Positions 50,579 through 59,271 of a DNA stretch of 64,000 nucleotides are shown piece after piece; the stretch's first letter is position 1; each line of letters begins with the position of its first letter. Source of the stretch: Planctomicrobium piriforme (GTDB lineage: Bacteria > Planctomycetota > Planctomycetia > Planctomycetales > Planctomycetaceae); NCBI RefSeq assembly GCF_900113665.1, contig NZ_FOQD01000001.1, forward strand, positions 434,001 through 498,000. Reading direction: 5' to 3'. A program made the translations under genes and the position numbers. Below the pieces are notes generated by a model. That model was given only the letters and a program-made list of their open reading frames with translations, ran no database searches and was not told the DNA's origin.

Positions 50579-52381
50579 ATGGAACAGCAGCCGATTCTCG
50601 TCGCGCTTGCGACCATGATCATCTTTGGCACCGGGGCGCAGTGGCTGGCCTGGCGGCTGCGGTTGCCCTCGATTCTGCTGCTGCTCGCCTGTGGATTTGT
50701 CGCAGGCCCGGTGCTGCACATCGTCCGTCCCGACGAAATGTTCGGCGAGCTGTTATTTCCGTTCGTTTCGCTCTGCGTGGCGGTGATTCTCTTCGAAGGG
50801 AGCCTGTCGCTGCATTTTTCCGAGCTGCGCGAAATCGGCTCGGTCCTGCTCTGGCTCTTCACCGTCGGGGCGATGGTCACCTGGGGCCTGGGGATTCTCG
50901 GCGCCCACTACATCATCGGCATGGGCTGGATGCCTTCGACGCTGCTGGCGGCGATTCTGGTCGTGACCGGGCCGACGGTGATTGGCCCGATTTTGCGACA
51001 GATTCGCCCGACAGGACCAGTCGGCCCGATTGCTCGCTGGGAAGGGATCGTGATCGATCCGATCGGGGCGATTCTGGCCGTGCTGGTGTTCGAGGCGTAT
51101 CGCTCGACGGTCGAGGCCGGCGTCAATCAGGGATCTTGGGTCGCGGTGGAAGGACTGCTGCTGACCGTGATCTCGGGCGTAGTTGCCGGCGCGGCATCGG
51201 CCTTTCTGCTGGTGCGGCTGCTGCGACAGCATGCCCTGCCCGACCATCTGGAGAGCCTGGTCGCCCTGATGTTCGTCGTGTTTGCGTTCACCGTTTCGAA
51301 TCTGCTGCAGAAGGAATCGGGGCTGATCGCCGTCACGCTGATGGGGATTCTGGTGGCGAACTCGGGCGTCTCGCTGAAGCAGATCGTTGAATTCAAGGAG
51401 AGTCTGAGCCTGCTGCTGATCTCGGGGTTGTTCATCCTGCTGGCGGCGCGAGTGAAGCCCGAGGCGTTTCTGGATCTGGGCTGGCGGGGAGTGGCGTTTG
51501 TCGCGTTCATGATTCTCGTCGTGCGGCCGCTGTCGATTCTGGCGTCCACCTGGAGTTCGAAACTCACCTGGAAAGAGAAAGTGTTTCTGGCCTGGCTGGC
51601 GCCGCGGGGAATTGTGGCGGCGTCAGTGGCTTCGGTGTTTGCCATTGAGCTGGGGCCGGAAGACGGAGCGGGACTCGTTCCGGCGACCTTTGCGCTCATC
51701 GTCGGCACTGTGGTGACGTACGGTTTAACGGCTTATCCGCTGGCCCTGAAGCTTGGATTGGCGAGTAAAGAACCCCAGGGATTACTGCTTGTCGGAGCGC
51801 ATCCCTTTGCCAGCGGAATCGGTCAGGCGGTGCAGCAGGCCGGGTTCCCCGTGTTGCTGGTCGATACAAATCATCGCAATATCAGGTCGGCCCGGATGGA
51901 AGGCCTGCGGACGACAGATATGAATATTCTGCAGGAAGACGCTGCCGAGCGGCTCGACCTGGGAGGAATTGGCCGGATGCTGGCGATGACCCCCAACGAC
52001 GAAGTGAACTCGCTGGCGGCGATGAACATGGCGGAACTGTTTGGACGCGCCAATATCTTCCAGTTGACCCCCTGGCGTCAGGTGGAACGTAACGAGCAAC
52101 CCCCTCCGCATCTGCGATCGCGGTACCTGTTCAGTCAGGGACTCACGTTTGACCGTCTGTTGCAACGCTACGAGGAAGGAGATCAAATCAAGACGACGAA
52201 GTTGACCAAAGAGTTCGATTTCCTCAAATTTCAGGAGATGCACCAGGGTCAGGCGATTCCGCTATTTCATATTGTGGGAAATCGACTGACGGTCATTGAT
52301 GCCGAAACGCGTCAGGACTTTAAACCAGGTGAAGCGGTGATCGCGCTGGTTCCCAAAATCGATCGCACTGCTGTGTCGTGA
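50579..52381 (+). CDS. Cation:proton antiporter, CPA1 (NhaP-type) with TrkA-N domain
   Basis: A 600-aa exchanger. Residues 1-395 are the membrane core (LPSILLLLACGFVAGPVLHIV, FPFVSLCVAVILFEGSLSL, LVVTGPTVIGPILRQIRPTG, WEGIVIDPIGAILAVLVFEAYR with the acidic ion-site residues). About 400-510 resemble the TrkA/RCK nucleotide-binding domain (LLLVGAHPFASGIGQAVQQAGFPVLLVDTNHRN), followed by a C-terminal domain. GAGGGAGATC-like purines precede the ATG. It should exchange Na+ or K+ for H+ under nucleotide control. It lies 58 bases before the parvulin gene. Confidence 0.9.
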   Translation: MEQQPILVALATMIIFGTGAQWLAWRLRLPSILLLLACGFVAGPVLHIVRPDEMFGELLFPFVSLCVAVILFEGSLSLHFSELREIGSVLLWLFTVGAMVTWGLGILGAHYIIGMGWMPSTLLAAILVVTGPTVIGPILRQIRPTGPVGPIARWEGIVIDPIGAILAVLVFEAYRSTVEAGVNQGSWVAVEGLLLTVISGVVAGAASAFLLVRLLRQHALPDHLESLVALMFVVFAFTVSNLLQKESGLIAVTLMGILVANSGVSLKQIVEFKESLSLLLISGLFILLAARVKPEAFLDLGWRGVAFVAFMILVVRPLSILASTWSSKLTWKEKVFLAWLAPRGIVAASVASVFAIELGPEDGAGLVPATFALIVGTVVTYGLTAYPLALKLGLASKEPQGLLLVGAHPFASGIGQAVQQAGFPVLLVDTNHRNIRSARMEGLRTTDMNILQEDAAERLDLGGIGRMLAMTPNDEVNSLAAMNMAELFGRANIFQLTPWRQVERNEQPPPHLRSRYLFSQGLTFDRLLQRYEEGDQIKTTKLTKEFDFLKFQEMHQGQAIPLFHIVGNRLTVIDAETRQDFKPGEAVIALVPKIDRTAVS

Positions 52382-52439
52382 GGGTTCCCAAATCTCGTCC
52401 GGGCTGCTGGTTGTCTGCTGAAAAAGGAGTTTTGCCGAC

Positions 52440-53354
52440 ATGAGGAACTTCCTCCCGCTGTGGTTGCTGGCCTGTCTGGCGTTCTCGCTGGGCCGCTGCT
52501 GTGATGCCGTTGCGGCCGAGCCGCCGACCATCGCGCTCATCAATGGGCAGACGTTAACCGCCGATCAGCTTCAGCTCGAGTTCTATCTGTCGCAGTTGCC
52601 CGATAAGGGAAGCCTGTCTGAACGGATGCAGGTCATCAACAAGTTGATCGACCGCGAACTGGTCCGCCAGTTTCTCGTGGAACGCCGCATCAAGACCGAT
52701 CCCGCCGTGCTCGACCAAAAGGTGGCCGACGTCGAGCGGATCATCACCCAACGGGGGGAAAAGCCTGAAGACGTGTTGAACCGGCTGCATCTGACCAAAG
52801 AACAACTCCGCGAACTGTTTGCCGTGAATGCGGCATGGGATGCCTATCTAGAGGCGATGGTCACGCGTCCGCAGATGCAAGCGGAATTCGACGCCAATCG
52901 CGGCGTCCTGGACGGAACCCGGGTGAAGGCTTCGCAGATTGTGATCTTCGTCAAGCCGAACGCCTCGAACGAGGCTTGGCGGCAGGCGGAAGAGCAACTT
53001 GAAAAAGTCCGGCACCAGATCGTGACCGGAGAGATCACATTTGCCGACGCGGCGAAAAAGTACTCCCAAAGTCCCTCCGGCAAAAACGGCGGCGACCTGG
53101 GGGAATTCGAGTACACCGGCCGGGTCGACACGGCGATCAGCAAGGTCGCCTTCAACCTGCAGAATCAGGAAGTCAGCTTGCCGTTTCGCACGCGTTTCGG
53201 CGTGCATCTCGTTCAAGTCCACGACCGTTTGCCGGGGCAGCTCAGCCTCGAAGATGTGCAGGGGGTGATCGTAGCCAAGCTCTCGGAAAGACTGTGGGCG
53301 GACGTTGTTCTGCGCGAGCGCCAAAAGGCGTCGATTCAGGTACTGGCGAACTGA
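52440..53354 (+). CDS. Periplasmic peptidyl-prolyl isomerase, parvulin/SurA type
   Basis: Envelope folding catalyst of 304 aa. A signal peptide (NFLPLWLLACLAFSLGRCC...AAEP) is followed by an N-terminal SurA-like helical domain (LQLEFYLSQLPDKGSLSERMQVINKLIDREL) and a parvulin domain (about 155-270: VKASQIVIFVKPN, FADAAKKYSQSPSGKNGGDLGEF, VAFNLQNQEVSLPFRTRFGVHLVQV). It should act on exported or outer-membrane proteins. AAAAAGGAG precedes the ATG at about ten bases. It may share a transcript with the antiporter upstream, which ends 58 bases earlier. Confidence 0.92.
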   Translation: MRNFLPLWLLACLAFSLGRCCDAVAAEPPTIALINGQTLTADQLQLEFYLSQLPDKGSLSERMQVINKLIDRELVRQFLVERRIKTDPAVLDQKVADVERIITQRGEKPEDVLNRLHLTKEQLRELFAVNAAWDAYLEAMVTRPQMQAEFDANRGVLDGTRVKASQIVIFVKPNASNEAWRQAEEQLEKVRHQIVTGEITFADAAKKYSQSPSGKNGGDLGEFEYTGRVDTAISKVAFNLQNQEVSLPFRTRFGVHLVQVHDRLPGQLSLEDVQGVIVAKLSERLWADVVLRERQKASIQVLAN

Positions 53355-53454
53355 GATGGGCTCCGCTGGCCGCGGCTGGTCTCCCGAACCCGTGCAAACC
53401 GCGACGGGTCTCTCTATCCTTTGATGCTTTTCCCCCGGATGCCCCTGCCGTTTC

Positions 53455-54294
53455 ATGCTTGAAAACCTGCCGCTAAAGACGTTCACCCACAAGGATCTGA
53501 CGATCGAGGGATATTCGCGCGCGGCGGTGCAGAGTTACTGGCGGATTCCAGAACTGAAAGTCGGCTTCGATCTGGGAGGGAGCCCGTGGTCGTTCATGGG
53601 CACGCAGACAATTTTCATCACCCATGCCCATCTCGACCACATGGCGGCGCTGCCGGCGTATGTGGCGCGGCGGCGGATGATGAAAATGGAGCCCCCCACG
53701 ATCTACGTCCCCGAGCCGGTGGCGGAATCCGTCGACAAGATGCTGCGGTGCTGGCAACGGCTCGACCGCGGTCGCATGCTGTGTCAGCTCGTCCCGGCGG
53801 TTGAGTGGGCTGAATACGAACTCTCCCGCGAGCATGTCGTCACCACGTTCCCGACAAAGCACACCGTGCCGTCGCTGGGCTACATCGTCTGGGAACGCCG
53901 CAAAAAGCTGAAACCCGAGTATGTCGGCTTTACCGGCGAGCAGATTCGCGATCTGCGGTACAGCGGCATCGACGTGAGCGCCGAAGTGCGGATGCCGCTC
54001 GTCTGCTACACCGGCGACACCGCACCCGGCGGGCTGGATGCGTGCGAGGCCGCCTACGAAGCGCGGATTCTCATTACCGAAATGACGTTCTTCCGGCCGG
54101 AGCATCGCAAGGACAAGATTCACAAGTTCGGCCACATGCATCTCGACGACATCCTGGCCCGGGCGGACCGGTTTCGTAACGAGTTGATCGTGCTGGGGCA
54201 TTTCAGCACCCGTTATCACGAAGACCAGATCCGGAAGGCGGTCCTGAAGAAACTGCCGGAGAATCTGCGCGAACGAGTCGAGTTGTGGTTATAG
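53455..54294 (+). CDS. Metallo-beta-lactamase-fold hydrolase, RNase Z-like
   Basis: A 279-aa metal-dependent hydrolase. The zinc motif is HAHLDHMAALP (H-x-H-x-DH), followed by YTGDTAP (metal-binding Asp), EMTFFR and a C-terminal GHFSTRYHEDQI that matches the terminal His of the RNase Z/ElaC group. A KHTVPSLGYIVWERR segment is similar to the tRNA 3' endonuclease relatives. Substrate could be tRNA precursors or a phosphodiester metabolite; the length is shorter than ElaC. ATG 53455 is used. It is 100 bases after the parvulin gene. Confidence 0.82.
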   Translation: MLENLPLKTFTHKDLTIEGYSRAAVQSYWRIPELKVGFDLGGSPWSFMGTQTIFITHAHLDHMAALPAYVARRRMMKMEPPTIYVPEPVAESVDKMLRCWQRLDRGRMLCQLVPAVEWAEYELSREHVVTTFPTKHTVPSLGYIVWERRKKLKPEYVGFTGEQIRDLRYSGIDVSAEVRMPLVCYTGDTAPGGLDACEAAYEARILITEMTFFRPEHRKDKIHKFGHMHLDDILARADRFRNELIVLGHFSTRYHEDQIRKAVLKKLPENLRERVELWL

Positions 54295-54524
54295 GCGACG
54301 TGCCACCCGCACTGATCGCCGCGAGATTGAGAATTGCAGGTCGGATCGGATACACCATTTGAGGCTCCCGGACGAATCTCCGGAGCAGCCAGCGCGAGAC
54401 GACGAGCGCGAGACAACCCGTTCCGGCGTCCGCTGCGTGTTGTGTTTATCACTGTCGGAATCCGTTCGAGTGGGAAGGGATCTCACCTGAGCGGTCTGAA
54501 TTGAGGAAGTAGCAAAGGCAAGTC

Positions 54525-55607
54525 ATGACGAAGCGCATTAACAATTTTTCCGCCGGCCCGGCCATTCTGCCTGTGGAAGTCCTGGAAGAAGCCCGTGATA
54601 ACATGCTGTCCCTCGGCGACACCGGGATCGGCATCATGGAGCACTCACACCGGGGCAAGGCCTTCATCGCCGTGCTGGAACAGGTGGAGGCCGACTGCCG
54701 CAAGCTGGCAAATATTTCTGACGACTACAGCATCCTGTTTCTGCAGGGGGGGGCCTCTTCGCAGTTCTTCATGGTGCCGATGAATTTTCTTGAGCCGACG
54801 CAGACGGCCGACTACCTGCTCACCGGGTCGTGGGCGCAGAAGGCCGCGGAACAGGCGACGCGTTACGGAAAGGTCCACACTGCCGCGAGCAGCAAAGACC
54901 GCAACTTCGCCTACATTCCCAAAACGGCGACGTATTCCGAGAAGCCGGCCTATGTGCACTTCACATCGAACAACACAATCTTTGGCACCCAGTGGGCCAA
55001 AGAACCGGAAACCCCCAAGGGATCGACGTTGATCTGCGATGCCAGCAGCGACATTTTCTGCCGTCCGCTCGACGTGTCGAAGTACGGCATGATCTACGCC
55101 GGAGCGCAGAAGAACCTGGGGCCGTCCGGAGTGACGCTGGTCATTCTGCGGAAAGACCTGATGGGACGCGGCAAGACTGATCTGCCGGAAATGCTGCAGT
55201 ACCGCATCCATGCCGACAACGAGTCGTGCTACAACACGCCGCCGACCTTTGGCATCTACTTCATGGGCCTGGTGTTCAAGTGGATTCTGAAACAGGGTGG
55301 GTTGGAAGCCGTCGGTGCTGCGAACACGGCCAAAGCCAACGTGCTGTACCAGTACCTGGACAAGAGTTCGATGTTCCGTGCCACGGCCGATGCCGATAGC
55401 CGTTCGCTGATGAACGTGACGTTCGTCACCGGCAAGGAAGATGTCGACAACAAGTTCATCAGCGAGGCCAAGAAGGCCGGCTTCGACGGCCTGAAAGGCC
55501 ATCGCAGCGTTGGCGGCATGCGGGCCAGCATCTACAACGCCTTCCCGAAATCTGGCTGCGAAGAACTCGTCGCCTTCATGGGGGACTTCGAGAAGAAGAA
55601 CGGATAG
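54525..55607 (+). CDS. serC: Phosphoserine aminotransferase
   Basis: PLP enzyme converting 3-phosphohydroxypyruvate to phosphoserine in serine biosynthesis and acting in pyridoxine synthesis; 360 aa, exactly the usual length. It begins INNFSAGPAILPVEVLEEA, has the LQGGASSQF phosphate loop, ICDASSDIFCRP, the PLP lysine in GAQKNLGPSG, and the GLKGHRSVGGMRASIYNAF C-terminus. The ATG at 54525 is well placed. It is followed by the longest word-palindrome and a strong terminator, so the transcript likely ends there. Confidence 0.96.
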   Translation: MTKRINNFSAGPAILPVEVLEEARDNMLSLGDTGIGIMEHSHRGKAFIAVLEQVEADCRKLANISDDYSILFLQGGASSQFFMVPMNFLEPTQTADYLLTGSWAQKAAEQATRYGKVHTAASSKDRNFAYIPKTATYSEKPAYVHFTSNNTIFGTQWAKEPETPKGSTLICDASSDIFCRPLDVSKYGMIYAGAQKNLGPSGVTLVILRKDLMGRGKTDLPEMLQYRIHADNESCYNTPPTFGIYFMGLVFKWILKQGGLEAVGAANTAKANVLYQYLDKSSMFRATADADSRSLMNVTFVTGKEDVDNKFISEAKKAGFDGLKGHRSVGGMRASIYNAFPKSGCEELVAFMGDFEKKNG

Positions 55608-55613
55608 GGAAGA

Positions 55614-55688
55614 GTCCAGTGTTGAGTGTCCAGAGTCCAGTGCCATGCATTGGGTTTGGCACTCGTCACTGGACACTCAACACTGGAC
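55614..55688. repeat. Intergenic word palindrome H (GTCCAGTGTTGAGTG words)
   Basis: Seven bases after the serC stop, a 32-base left arm (55614-55645) is mirrored by 55657-55688. Twenty bases pair perfectly at the outer end and seven at the inner end (AGTGCCA/TGGCACT), with a five-base mismatch between. The words GTCCAGTG and TTGAGTG repeat inside each arm. It is directly adjacent to a classic terminator at 55689-55735, so termination is not its sole explanation. Confidence 0.85.
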
Positions 55689-55735
55689 AAAAAACGAGCC
55701 GCTGTGCCGGGGCACAGCGGCTCATTTTGTTTGTT
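55689..55735. terminator. Strong bidirectional intrinsic terminator
   Basis: AAAAAAC, then GAGCCGCTGTGCC (55696-55708) exactly mirrored by GGCACAGCGGCTC (55711-55723), then ATTTTGTTTG. With A-run to the left and T-run to the right it should stop serC transcripts and, on the other strand, those of the converging Gly-rich protein gene ending at 55763. Confidence 0.9.
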
Positions 55736-55762
55736 GACGGTATCGTGGCAACGCGTTGTTAT

Positions 55763-56602
55763 TTACGTTCCTGGTCGGGCCGGGCGGTCGCTGCCGGGGC
55801 GATCTCCGCCGGGACCGCCGCGACGCCCCTGGCCGCCGGGGCCGCCTGGTCCGCGGAGTTGCGAGACATCAAATTCGGCCCCTTTGAGTTCGGCGAATTT
55901 CGTCTTCTGGTCGGCGGTGAGAACGTCCAGCAAGGCGGCATCCCGTTTTTCAGTGCGGGCCTGCATTTCCTGCCGCATCTGTTCAAAGTCGGGACGAGCC
56001 TGGTTATCTCCACCCCCTCCGCCGCCTCCGCGATTCCCCATGCCTCGGCCCATTTGCGACATGAATTCTGCGTTGACTGTGGTGATATTTTCCTTCTGCT
56101 CCGGGCTGATCTGTAAGGCGGCCGCCAGATCGTCATCGCGGAGGGCATTTGTCCCCTGCGACTGCCAGTAGATCTGCTGGAGGCGCTGCAACTGCACTTC
56201 GTCGAGAACTTCCGAGAACTTCGGCTGATATTCGGCAGTCACCTTTTTCTGGGTTTCGGCACGTTCAGCGGCCATGGCGGTCATCTTTTCACGACGCTGA
56301 TCTTCAGGCAGGTCTCGCAAGGCTTCAAAATCGCCGGGATTTCCGCCCCGCATGGCTTCCCGCATGCTGTCTACGAGCGGCTGGACCTTGGTTTTCTGCT
56401 CTTCGCTGAGGGCCAGTTCAGACTGAACGGCCGGCACGGACAGCAATGACCATTTCGACGAGGGGCCGCGCATGCCCATGCCGCCGCCAAAGCCTCCACG
56501 GCCTCCGCCGGGACCGCCCCCGCCCTCGGGGCGCTGTGCCATGGCCGGGGCGACCGCAATCAGCAGTGCCGCGACCGCCAACCATTTTGTGTGACGAACC
56601 AT
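55763..56602 (-). CDS. Secreted Gly-rich LTXXQ-like protein
   Basis: A 279-aa exported protein: signal peptide MVRHTKWLAVAALLIAVAPAMA, a Gly/Arg-rich segment (about 25-45), a helical middle (SELALSEEQKTKVQPLVDSMREAM, DLPEDQRREKMTAMAAERAETQKKV, ALQISPEQKENITTVNAEF, DVLTADQKTKFAELKGAEF) with repeats of the L(S/T)..Q..K pattern seen in Spy/CpxP-like proteins, and a Gly/Arg/Pro-rich tail. Start 56602 follows GAGGTCAG. Similar Gly-rich helical proteins are frequent in planctomycetes; the function is unknown, perhaps chaperone-like or metal-related. Confidence 0.75.
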   Translation of the reverse strand: MVRHTKWLAVAALLIAVAPAMAQRPEGGGGPGGGRGGFGGGMGMRGPSSKWSLLSVPAVQSELALSEEQKTKVQPLVDSMREAMRGGNPGDFEALRDLPEDQRREKMTAMAAERAETQKKVTAEYQPKFSEVLDEVQLQRLQQIYWQSQGTNALRDDDLAAALQISPEQKENITTVNAEFMSQMGRGMGNRGGGGGGGDNQARPDFEQMRQEMQARTEKRDAALLDVLTADQKTKFAELKGAEFDVSQLRGPGGPGGQGRRGGPGGDRPGSDRPARPGT

Positions 56603-57011
56603 CGAACTGACCTCGAGTTTCTTTTGGGAAGTTCCCGCTCCCGAAACCGTCGAACTGGTTCGGCAACAAGGAAATGATGGGATCTGGTGACTGCTCGCCC
56701 CAGGCTTGGGCGAAACTCCCTCGCGACAATTCATGGCCTGTTGCAGGGTTGAACACCGCAGCGGACTGGGGGTTTCGAAAAACGCCCGGAAGGAGGGCGA
56801 CTTCCTGAGAATTTTGCCTGCGGTTTCTACGGTTGGGTTCAGCCTTTCCGCCCGTTACCATCAAGGGACTCAGTCTGACCGGTCAAATGGCCGGCGGTCG
56901 GGAACAATGTTCGTTTGCACGCTCTCGTCAAGGGAATTGCCGGGCGCTTTCAGTAGATACGAATCGACGGCATCGTGCTGGTCGGTCAGGGTTATTGGGC
57001 GGCACAAGAAC
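56603..57011. other. Gene-free stretch between divergent genes
   Basis: The 409 bases between the Gly-rich protein gene and manA contain no convincing gene. The frame that leads into manA is open from 56706 but has no matching family residues before 57012. Promoters for both genes presumably lie here; none was assigned. Confidence 0.4.
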
Positions 57012-57974
57012 ATGCAACCTCTGCACTTCCGCCCGATCATCAAACGCGCCCTGTGGGGCGGTCAGCGCTTGCGGCAACTGGGAAAACCGGTGGGCCGAAT
57101 CGACGACGCGTCGGAAAGCTGGGAAATCTGCGACCTTCCCGGCAATGTTTCAGTCGTGGCCGACGGAGAATTCGCCGGACAGACGATTCGCGAACTGATG
57201 CAGCACCATGCGGTCCCCCTGCTCGGCCGACACGCCGGCTGCACCGAATTTCCCCTGCTCATCAAATTCATCGATGCGAATCACCGCCTCTCGCTTCAGG
57301 TGCATCCTGGCGACGAACAATCCCAGCAGGGCGGCAGCCAGATCCGCAGCAAAGCGGAAGCCTGTGTCGTGATGAGCGCGTCGCCCTACAGCCGGATGTT
57401 CATGGGACTGCGGACAGGCGTCGGCGAGACCGAATTGCGGCGGGCGCTGGAATCGGAAGACGTCGAGCCCTGCCTGCACTGCTGCCGTCCCCTGGCGGGG
57501 GACTGCTATTTCGTCGAACCGGGGACCGTGCATGCGCTGGGGCCGGGCGTGCTGCTGGCCGAGATTCAGCAGGCGTCTGATACGACGTTCCGATTGCATG
57601 ACTGGGGACGGCTCGATGCGACGGGTCACCCCCGTGAACTGCAGCGCGAGGCGGGCTTGGCTGCGGTAAATTATCGGCGCGGCCCTGTCTTGCCAGCGCT
57701 GTCAGCGGCGCTGCCTGGGGTGTCGCATGGGGAAGAACTGGTTCGGTCTCCCTGGTTCGTGATTCATCGGTATACTGGGCCAGGAGAGATTTCGATTCCG
57801 TCAGACGACCGGATGCACGTTCTCCTGACTGTGGGGGGGACGATGCAGCTTGAGTCGGGCGGCAGCCTGCCAGTTGGACTGGGACAAACGGTGCTGCTGC
57901 CTGCGGAGCGGGCGCCGACAACGCTGAAACTGGAAACAGGCGGCAGCGTGCTGGATGTCTTTTTGCCGGATTGA
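57012..57974 (+). CDS. manA: Mannose-6-phosphate isomerase, class I
   Basis: Zinc enzyme interconverting fructose 6-phosphate and mannose 6-phosphate, feeding GDP-mannose synthesis. The 320-aa product (the short bacterial form) has FRPIIKRALWGGQRL, SWEICDLPGN, the zinc ligands in LLIKFIDAN...LQVHPGDEQ, and GTVHALGPGVLLAEIQQASDTTFRLHDWGR with the catalytic Arg region. Start 57012 is chosen because family similarity begins with MQPLHFRP. It precedes the PQQ-propeller gene by 40 bases. Confidence 0.93.
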   Translation: MQPLHFRPIIKRALWGGQRLRQLGKPVGRIDDASESWEICDLPGNVSVVADGEFAGQTIRELMQHHAVPLLGRHAGCTEFPLLIKFIDANHRLSLQVHPGDEQSQQGGSQIRSKAEACVVMSASPYSRMFMGLRTGVGETELRRALESEDVEPCLHCCRPLAGDCYFVEPGTVHALGPGVLLAEIQQASDTTFRLHDWGRLDATGHPRELQREAGLAAVNYRRGPVLPALSAALPGVSHGEELVRSPWFVIHRYTGPGEISIPSDDRMHVLLTVGGTMQLESGGSLPVGLGQTVLLPAERAPTTLKLETGGSVLDVFLPD

Positions 57975-58014
57975 TCCCACTCGAAAACAGTCACACTGAG
58001 TTCATGGTGCCCTG

Positions 58015-59271
58015 ATGCGAGTTGAACGCTGCTGCTTGCTGGCTTTCTGTCTGACGATGCTTTCACTCACGGCACAGGGGGAAGACTGGACCCGTTTTCG
58101 CGGGCCAAACGGAACGGGAGTGAGCGAACTGCAGGGGGTGCCGACCGAATGGAAAGAGTCGGACTATGAATGGGTTGTCACACTGAAGGGCAAAGGGCAT
58201 TCGTCTCCGGTCATCACCGGCGAATCGTTGTTCGTGACCAGCGGCAACGAAGACGGCTCCCGCAGCATCTACTGCCTGGACGCGAATACGGGGAAGACAA
58301 AATGGTCCGACTCGGTGCAGCTTGGGAAGAACCATCTCCACAAGAAGAACAGCTACTGCTCGGCCACTCCGACGACCGACGGCGAACGGGTGTATGTGAG
58401 CGAAGCGGACGACTCGCATTATTTCGTCAACGCATACCTCCTCAGCGGCAAGAAAGTCTGGTCGCGAGACCTGGGAGCGTTTCAAAGCCAGCACGGGTTT
58501 GGCCCCTCGCCGATGCTGTATCAGGGGCTGCTCATCGTTCCGAACGATCAGGATGGTCCCAGTGCGATCGTGGCGCTCGATGCGAAAACCGGCGAGACCC
58601 GCTGGCAGTCGTCTCGCAAAACCGAAACCACTTCGTATGCCACGCCGATGGTGCTGACGCTTAAAGGGCGCGATCAACTGGTCGTGCTGAGCGGCGCGAC
58701 GGGACTGGCGGGACTTGATCCGGCCAGCGGCAAGGAACTGTGGGAATCCGGCCGGCTGCCGCAACGCACCGTTGCTTCGCCCGTCTTTGGAAACGGCTTG
58801 TTGATCGCCACCTGCGGCTCAGGCGGACGCGGACAGTTCATGGCGGCGGTTGATCCACTCGCCGCAGGGACGAAAAGTGAACCGCTGGTGCGGGCGGAGC
58901 GGACCAAGATGTTGCCGTATGTGCCGACGCCGGTCATTCGCGACCAGTACATGTACTTCTGGAATGATGACGGCACGGTCTGCTGCGTCGATATGCTTGG
59001 CGACCTGAACGGCGTGGTCTGGCGCGAACGTGTTGGGGGCAATTACAGCGGTTCGCCCGTGCTGATCGACGGCAAGCTCTACTGCATCTCGGAAGAAGGT
59101 CAGGTCAAGGTGGTGGATGCGAACCCGACCTTCCGCGAATACCCCGGCGGGCCGTTGGGAGATGCCTCTCATTCGACGCCGGCAGTGGCGAACGGACGGG
59201 TGTATCTGAAGGGATTCGAGCGGCTGGCGAGCTTGAAATCCAAATCGAACGTCGCCGTCCTCAGCGAGTGA
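58015..59271 (+). CDS. Secreted PQQ-like beta-propeller protein
   Basis: A 418-aa exported protein with signal peptide MRVERCCLLAFCLTMLSLTAQGE followed by DWTRFRGPNGTGVSE, the typical opening of the planctomycete PQQ-binding-like family. Blades recur with the pattern of L.A.TGK..W (YCLDANTGKTKWS, VALDAKTGETRWQ, GLDPASGKELWE). There is no sign of catalytic residues of quinoprotein dehydrogenases. Tail-to-tail with the next gene, sharing 11 bases. Role unknown; probably a periplasmic scaffold or sensor. Confidence 0.85.
   Translation: MRVERCCLLAFCLTMLSLTAQGEDWTRFRGPNGTGVSELQGVPTEWKESDYEWVVTLKGKGHSSPVITGESLFVTSGNEDGSRSIYCLDANTGKTKWSDSVQLGKNHLHKKNSYCSATPTTDGERVYVSEADDSHYFVNAYLLSGKKVWSRDLGAFQSQHGFGPSPMLYQGLLIVPNDQDGPSAIVALDAKTGETRWQSSRKTETTSYATPMVLTLKGRDQLVVLSGATGLAGLDPASGKELWESGRLPQRTVASPVFGNGLLIATCGSGGRGQFMAAVDPLAAGTKSEPLVRAERTKMLPYVPTPVIRDQYMYFWNDDGTVCCVDMLGDLNGVVWRERVGGNYSGSPVLIDGKLYCISEEGQVKVVDANPTFREYPGGPLGDASHSTPAVANGRVYLKGFERLASLKSKSNVAVLSE

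Noticed and set aside
54645..55676. A 343-codon minus-strand open frame opposite serC
   Set aside because: serC on the plus strand is complete with its PLP lysine; the minus frame also runs through the palindrome and has no motif.
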